Assembly: GCA_021802115.1 (NCBI GenBank)
Contig: JAKABA010000136.1
Coordinates: 1 to 10,384, forward strand
Direction: 5' to 3'
DNA: 10,384 nucleotides
Source of the DNA: a bacterium
Lineage (GTDB): Bacteria > Chloroflexota > Dormibacteria > UBA8260 > Bog-877
The translations under genes were made by a program, and so were the position numbers. This document shows positions 6,834-10,384 of this stretch, piece by piece (within the stretch, counting starts at the first letter, position 1; every line of letters begins with the position of its first letter). The notes below the pieces were generated by a model. The model was not told the DNA's origin. It saw only the letters and a list, made by a program, of their open reading frames with translations, and ran no database searches.

Positions 6834-8771
6834 TCAGCCGCCCGGTGACGGGGTGGGGTGGGGGGCGGCGCCTCCAGCCATATCGGGGGTCGGACCCACC
6901 TGGGCGATGGGACCCTGGCCCACCAGCCCGGAGCCGGACAGCACGATGGCGGCGATCTCCTCGGTCTCGTACCCGCTGTGGACCGCCCAGCCGTAGGCGA
7001 GCAGGCTCACCATGATCACGGCCAGAAGGTCGGAGGGGAAGGGGATCCCGATCGCCTTGGGGGCGTCCACCGACCCCGCGGCCCCGTAGGCCCCGTAGTA
7101 CGAGATGGCGAACATCGCCAGCACGAAGAAGATGAACCACCAGGAGCTGCTGACCGCCTTGCGGCCCTCCTCGTTGCACATGTACCAGAGGGCCCCGGTG
7201 AAGCCCACGATCATGCAGATGGTGACGAAGTAGAAGACCCCAAAGGCGGGGTGGGGCACCGTCGCCGGTGCGGCGGTGAGGGCGTACTGGCCCCAGCGCT
7301 GGACGATGATCCAGAGCACCAGGAAGACCAGGCCCAGAACCGCTCCGGAGCCGGTGCTGATCCACCCCTTCATGGGGGCATAGAACCAGACGAACAAGGG
7401 CAGCGCGACGAAGACCGCGGCGAACACGATCGCCAGGGTGAAGAAGCCGGCCCAGTAGACGATGAGCGCGGCCCCCAGGAAGCCCACCGGGGCCAGGATC
7501 TCGGCCCCCCAGAGCCGGAACGGCCGGTTCAGGGAGCCCGCGGTGCGGCGCAGGATGGGAAGCCCGATGCCACCCATGATGTAGGTCAGGACCGTGGCCG
7601 AGGTGATGATCCCGACCAGCTCATACCAGCTGGGCAGCGGCAGGAAGAACACACAGCCCACCACGGTGGATGCGATGAGGGCGATCCAGGGGATCCGGAA
7701 CTGCGAGGTGATCCCCTGGAACCACTTGGGCAGATAGCCCACGACCGAGAGGCCGTAGACCGTCCGGCTCGATGTGCCCAGGTAGATGTAGCCGGTCCCG
7801 CTCGGGGAGATGAAGGCGTCGATGAGCAGGATCGTGGCGAACCCACCCAGCAGAGCCGTCCCCGACCCCTTCATGAGGACGTAGAACGGGGCGTCCGCGG
7901 CGGCGCTTCCGGAGGCGGCCAGCTTGGCCCAGTCCCCCACCTGGACGTGGAAGAAGCCCCAGTTGATGCCGCCCGTGAAGGCGACCTGTAGGAGGATGTA
8001 CACCACCATCCCGGCCAGGACCGAGGCGATGGTGGCAACGGGCACGTCCCGCTGCGGGTTGCGGGCCTCGCCGCCGAAGTCCAGCGCCTGGCGGAAGCCG
8101 AGGTAGGAGAACACGATCCCGGTGCTCGCCACCGCTCCCAGGACCGGCTGGGCGCCGAGCGGGAAGAAGCCGTTGTAGCTGCTGAAGTTCTTGGTGTGCA
8201 GATCCAGGATCAGCAGGAAGATGATGGTCAGCCCGGGGATGAGGAACTTCCAGCCGGTGACAAACGCGTTGAACTGGCTGAGGAACCGGATCCCCACGTA
8301 GTTGATGATGAAGAAGAGGATCATCAACCCGATCCCGAAGAGGATGCCGCCGGGCCAGACCAGCTCGGAGCTGGAGTTCACGATCCCGTGGATGTAGGAG
8401 CTGGCGTAGGTCACCACCGCCTCGGCCTCGATGGCGGGCACCGAGACCGCGGACAGCAGATACGTCCAGCCCAGGATGAAGCCGGTGTAGCCGCCGTGGG
8501 TGAGGTGCGGGTAGCGGACGATCGCGCCGCTGCGGGGCATCATGCCGGCGACCTCGGCGTAGTTGAGGGCGACGAACAGCACCAGGACGCCGCCCACGAT
8601 CCAGGAGACGATCGCGCCGGGGCCGGCGACCGAGGCCGACGCGATCGCCGCGAACAGCCAGCCGGAACCGATGATCCCTCCCATGGAGAGGAAGAAGAGT
8701 TGCCAGACCGACATGTGCCGGTCGAGCTTTCGGTCGGACGCCTCGTAGTCGGGTTTGGCCGCGACAGCCAT
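6834..8771 (-). CDS. APC-superfamily amino acid permease
   Basis: A 645-residue secondary transporter for amino acids or related amines in the cytoplasmic membrane. The unwound TM1 substrate motif GGIIGSGWLF is at 31-40, preceded by MSVWQLFFLSM. MPRSGAIVRYPHLTHG is at 78-93, and the TM6 region FSYLGFR (221-227) is followed by DFGGEARNPQRDVP (231-244). These features resemble aspartate/proton-symporter-like members of the family, but the substrate is not certain. The protein is longer than the usual 450-520 residues: beyond the core there are extra hydrophobic segments (about 480-600) and a Pro/Gly-rich tail. The ATG at 8771 has AGGGAGGTG at 8780-8788 with an 8-nt spacer, which fixes the start. 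It is transcribed alone: a promoter lies at 8853-8881 and a hairpin terminator after the stop. It is divergent from the YbjQ cluster, sharing a 173-bp intergenic region. Confidence 0.9.
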   Translation of the reverse strand: MAVAAKPDYEASDRKLDRHMSVWQLFFLSMGGIIGSGWLFAAIASASVAGPGAIVSWIVGGVLVLFVALNYAEVAGMMPRSGAIVRYPHLTHGGYTGFILGWTYLLSAVSVPAIEAEAVVTYASSYIHGIVNSSSELVWPGGILFGIGLMILFFIINYVGIRFLSQFNAFVTGWKFLIPGLTIIFLLILDLHTKNFSSYNGFFPLGAQPVLGAVASTGIVFSYLGFRQALDFGGEARNPQRDVPVATIASVLAGMVVYILLQVAFTGGINWGFFHVQVGDWAKLAASGSAAADAPFYVLMKGSGTALLGGFATILLIDAFISPSGTGYIYLGTSSRTVYGLSVVGYLPKWFQGITSQFRIPWIALIASTVVGCVFFLPLPSWYELVGIITSATVLTYIMGGIGLPILRRTAGSLNRPFRLWGAEILAPVGFLGAALIVYWAGFFTLAIVFAAVFVALPLFVWFYAPMKGWISTGSGAVLGLVFLVLWIIVQRWGQYALTAAPATVPHPAFGVFYFVTICMIVGFTGALWYMCNEEGRKAVSSSWWFIFFVLAMFAISYYGAYGAAGSVDAPKAIGIPFPSDLLAVIMVSLLAYGWAVHSGYETEEIAAIVLSGSGLVGQGPIAQVGPTPDMAGGAAPHPTPSPGG

Positions 8772-8779
8772 CTGAGTGA

Positions 8780-8788
8780 CACCTCCCT
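8780..8788 (-). promoter_or_regulatory. Shine-Dalgarno site for the APC permease
   Basis: The minus strand reads AGGGAGGTG eight bases before the ATG at 8771. It supports that start and shows the permease has a conventional leader, unlike the neighbouring divergent gene. Confidence 0.75.
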
Positions 8789-8852
8789 GCTGTGATTGAG
8801 AGGAACGGGCTGCCTGGAACCCTTCACCCGCCCTCGATCCCTGTTGCGGGCA

Positions 8853-8881
8853 AGATTAGGGACTCAGGGCCCGTTTGTGAA
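8853..8881 (-). promoter_or_regulatory. Predicted sigma-70-type promoter of the APC permease
   Basis: On the minus strand, TTCACA (8876-8881, five of six matches to TTGACA) is followed after exactly 17 nt by TAATCT (8853-8858, fitting the TAnnnT pattern of a -10). Transcription would start near 8846, giving a leader of about 75 nt before the ATG at 8771. The spacing and -35 match are good; the -10 matches the strict consensus at only three positions. Confidence 0.55.
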
Positions 8882-8926
8882 GGGGATCGCCAAAGTTGGT
8901 CCCTCGCTGGGCGATTGCGGGAGCGG

Positions 8927-8932
8927 TATATT
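8927..8932 (+). promoter_or_regulatory. Possible -10 box of the YbjQ cluster (near-leaderless message)
   Basis: TATATT ends 12 nt before the ATG at 8945, so a transcript would have a leader of only about 5-6 nt. No Shine-Dalgarno sequence lies between the box and the ATG. A consensus -35 is not seen at 16-18 nt; the position holds TCGCTG. The same hexamer occurs just before the DHA2 exporter ATG. Confidence 0.4.
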
Positions 8933-8944
8933 CGGCCCGAATCC

Positions 8945-9352
8945 ATGAACGAATTGGGCCCACTCGGCCAGCCCGACCCCGAGTTCGAACAGCTCGCCTC
9001 GTCCCTGCGCGCCGACTCCAGCGATCTCAACACCTTTCTGGAGGTCCTGGCCTCGAAGTTCGAGGGTGCCCTGCCGGGGAGGGCTCGCATCGACTATCAG
9101 GGAGGAGGGATGCTGCGGCGGCGGGCGAAGGCGGTCAGGCGGATCCAGGTTCAGCTGGGTGATGACCACTTCGAGCTGTCGCGGGATGGCGCCGCGGTGG
9201 CCGCCAAGCGCACCAAGGTGGTCCGGGGGATCGCGCTCAAGAGCGAGGATCTGGGGCTGGACGCCTGGGTGGCCGAGCTGACCAGGGCGCTGCTGCGGCA
9301 GAGCCAGGCCAGCGCCGCCGACCGTCAGGCGCTGGAACGTCTGCTAGGCTGA
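8945..9352 (+). CDS. Conserved-looking 135-residue protein of unknown function, first gene of the YbjQ cluster
   Basis: I cannot assign a named family. The protein is soluble, with no signal peptide or membrane segment. Residues 11-42 look helical and acidic (PEFEQLASSLRADSS then FLEVLASKFEGALPG). The centre (about 56-98) is very basic, with LRRRAKAVRRIQVQLGDDHFEL, then AAKRTKVVRGIALKSEDL. The end (104-134) is again helical (LDAWVAELTRALLRQ). The beta-strand-like alternation at RIQVQLGDDHFEL suggests a small alpha/beta fold. From memory, similar small proteins with a KR-x-VVRGIALKSE block occur beside YbjQ-like genes in other high-GC bacteria; this is unverified. The reading frame stays open upstream to 8792, but that extension crosses the divergent promoter region, is compositionally different and lacks a ribosome site, so the ATG at 8945 is chosen. 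Its stop is 6 nt before the next gene, so the two are almost certainly co-transcribed. Confidence 0.75.
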   Translation: MNELGPLGQPDPEFEQLASSLRADSSDLNTFLEVLASKFEGALPGRARIDYQGGGMLRRRAKAVRRIQVQLGDDHFELSRDGAAVAAKRTKVVRGIALKSEDLGLDAWVAELTRALLRQSQASAADRQALERLLG

Positions 9353-9358
9353 CGGCAG

Positions 9359-10312
9359 GTGCGATTCTTCCGCGGCGGTGGCGGATCCGGGGGGGCCCCA
9401 GGCCCCGAGGAGCAGGCCCGCGCGGAGCGCAGCCGGGCGCTGGTGGAGCAGGGCGGCATCCCGCTCAACGCCCAGGAGCGGATCCAGCGCCAGGCCACCG
9501 AGGGCGGGGCCTACACCTCGGACCTCTCCGTCGCTGAGCTGGCGGCGCTGCGGTCCGTCGGTTACCGGCCGCTGGCCATGGTCCTCGGCAGCTCCCTCTA
9601 TCAGATGGGTTGGATCTACACCGGCTGGAACAGCCTCGGGGGAGGCCTCGGCGGGCTCAACTACGGAGGGGTCGAGCCCCAGGAGAACCGGTCCCTCACC
9701 GCCTCGCTGCTCGATGCTCGCGCTCGGGCGGTCAACCGGCTCATGCTGGAGGCGCAGGGGCTGGGAGCCGAGGGGGTGGTCGGCGTCCGTCTCAAGATCA
9801 ACCGCTGGGAGTGGGCGTCGGGGATGGCGGAGTTCACCGTCATCGGGACCGCCGTCGCCCGGGAGGGTGGGACCCACCCCGGCACCCAACCGTTCACCTC
9901 CACCCTGAGCGGCCAGGATCTGGCCAAGCTTCTGAGCACCGGCCACCGCCCTCTCCGGCTCGTGATGGGGGCCAGCGCCTACCAGGCTGTCGCCTTCTTC
10001 GGAGGTGGCCTCGGTCGCATGGGTGGGTTTGGAGTCTCCGCCTGGAGCAATCAGGAGGTGACCAGCTACACCCTCGCCCTCAACCGCGCCCAGGACATGG
10101 CGCGCCGACGGCTCGCCCAGGAGGCGGCCCAGGTGTCCGCCGGAGGCGTGGTGGGGGTGGAGATCGAGTCCCACATCCTGGAGTTTCCGACCGGCTCCGA
10201 GTCTGTCGGCGGGAGGATCGCGGAATGGGTGATCCTCGGCACCGCCGTCTCGACCGCCGGGGAGGCCACCCCGATGGCGGCTCCCCGGATGGTCATCCCC
10301 CTAAGACCTTGA
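9359..10312 (+). CDS. Protein with two tandem YbjQ-like (UPF0145, heavy-metal-binding domain) repeats
   Basis: A 317-residue protein with two related halves. Repeat 1 (about 50-168) begins YTSDLSVAELAALRSVGYRP, has LVxGSSxYQ-like residues at 75-82 and ends GVVGVRLKINRW then MAEFTVIGTAVA. Repeat 2 (about 178-300) begins FTSTLSGQDLAKLLSTGHRP and ends GGVVGVEIESHILEF then IAEWVILGTAVS. The strand-helix-strand pattern with EAxxLGAxGVVGVR and a final GTAV is the YbjQ/UPF0145 signature. Known structures of the family are small oligomeric rings. It is annotated as heavy-metal binding, but its function is not established. The N-terminus (1-49) is Gly-rich then helical and charged, with no signal peptide. 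The start is a GTG at 9359, only 6 nt after the preceding stop and with a weak GGCAG site, so translation is probably coupled. No ATG nearby would keep the first repeat intact. Confidence 0.82.
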   Translation: MRFFRGGGGSGGAPGPEEQARAERSRALVEQGGIPLNAQERIQRQATEGGAYTSDLSVAELAALRSVGYRPLAMVLGSSLYQMGWIYTGWNSLGGGLGGLNYGGVEPQENRSLTASLLDARARAVNRLMLEAQGLGAEGVVGVRLKINRWEWASGMAEFTVIGTAVAREGGTHPGTQPFTSTLSGQDLAKLLSTGHRPLRLVMGASAYQAVAFFGGGLGRMGGFGVSAWSNQEVTSYTLALNRAQDMARRRLAQEAAQVSAGGVVGVEIESHILEFPTGSESVGGRIAEWVILGTAVSTAGEATPMAAPRMVIPLRP

Positions 10313-10318
10313 AGGAGG
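10312..10318 (+). promoter_or_regulatory. Shine-Dalgarno site for the last, partial gene
   Basis: AAGGAGG, overlapping the last base of the preceding stop codon, lies 7 nt before the ATG at 10326. It is the main evidence that the short open frame at the right edge is a real gene. Confidence 0.75.
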
Positions 10319-10325
10319 CACCAGC

Positions 10326-10384
10326 ATGACCGACCAGCCAGCCGCGGCGTCGACGGGGCAGCCCGAGATCCCTCAGGACGCGCT
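10326..10384 (+). CDS. Start of a third gene in the YbjQ cluster, 3' partial
   Basis: Only 19 codons are visible (MTDQPAAASTGQPEIPQDA). They are Ala/Pro/Gln-rich and polar, like a disordered N-terminus, with no signal peptide. The ATG follows a strong AAGGAGG with a 7-nt spacer and comes 13 nt after the preceding stop, so it belongs to the same operon. A further YbjQ-domain protein would fit the context, because such genes often cluster, but the visible residues cannot show this. Confidence 0.65.
   Translation, partial: MTDQPAAASTGQPEIPQDA

Noticed and set aside
6858..7991. A 377-codon plus-strand open frame opposite the permease
   Set aside because: Charged low-complexity composition (Asp, Glu, Gly, His, Gln, Arg) mirrors the hydrophobic codons of the permease; no ribosome site or domain.
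8792..8944. N-terminal extension of the 135-residue protein from a start at 8792
   Set aside because: It would run through the divergent promoter region and the permease leader, has no ribosome site and contains no conserved-looking sequence.
1..10384. CRISPR arrays, insertion sequences, tRNA or rRNA genes, phage genes
   Set aside because: No regularly spaced repeats, transposase or integrase motifs, terminal inverted repeats or tRNA-like folds were seen on either strand by eye.

Overview
This is a gene-dense, strongly GC-rich bacterial window (GC well above 60% by eye, with G/C-biased third codon positions). Nothing in it looks like an insertion sequence, phage, CRISPR array, tRNA or rRNA. 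The protein set suggests a free-living, probably soil-type high-GC bacterium such as an actinobacterium, a chloroflexote or an uncultured relative: a short GabD1-like semialdehyde dehydrogenase, DHA2 exporter, MscS channel, APC permease and tandem YbjQ proteins. The sequence alone does not fix the phylum. No stretch above 300 bases lacks a gene.

Layout. (1) Bases 1-1780, plus strand: the 3' part of an ABC-transporter ATPase with a C-terminal TOBE-like domain overlaps by 8 nt an XRE helix-turn-helix regulator fused to a PBP-like ligand-binding domain. This pairing suggests the end of a molybdate/tungstate-type oxyanion uptake operon with its own sensor. (2) Bases 1846-6682, minus strand, read right to left: a DHA2 drug/solute exporter, a small MscS-type channel, a metallo-beta-lactamase-fold hydrolase and a succinate-semialdehyde-type dehydrogenase. 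The last three are tightly packed (8-nt overlap, then 18 nt) and the exporter is 51 nt upstream, so one transcript is plausible. (3) Bases 6834-8771, minus strand: a long APC-superfamily amino acid permease with a recognisable promoter upstream and a strong hairpin terminator downstream that separates it from the exporter. (4) Bases 8945 to the end, plus strand, divergent from the permease: a conserved-looking 135-residue protein of unknown function, a protein with two YbjQ (heavy-metal-binding/UPF0145-like) domains, and the start of a third gene. All are closely spaced and probably form one operon.

The best candidate for an undescribed system is the last cluster: an uncharacterised small protein co-transcribed with duplicated YbjQ domains. 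Secondary points are an ABC ATPase whose Q-loop glutamine appears to be replaced by glycine, and two gene starts with a TATATT -10-like box so close to the ATG that the messages may be leaderless or nearly so.
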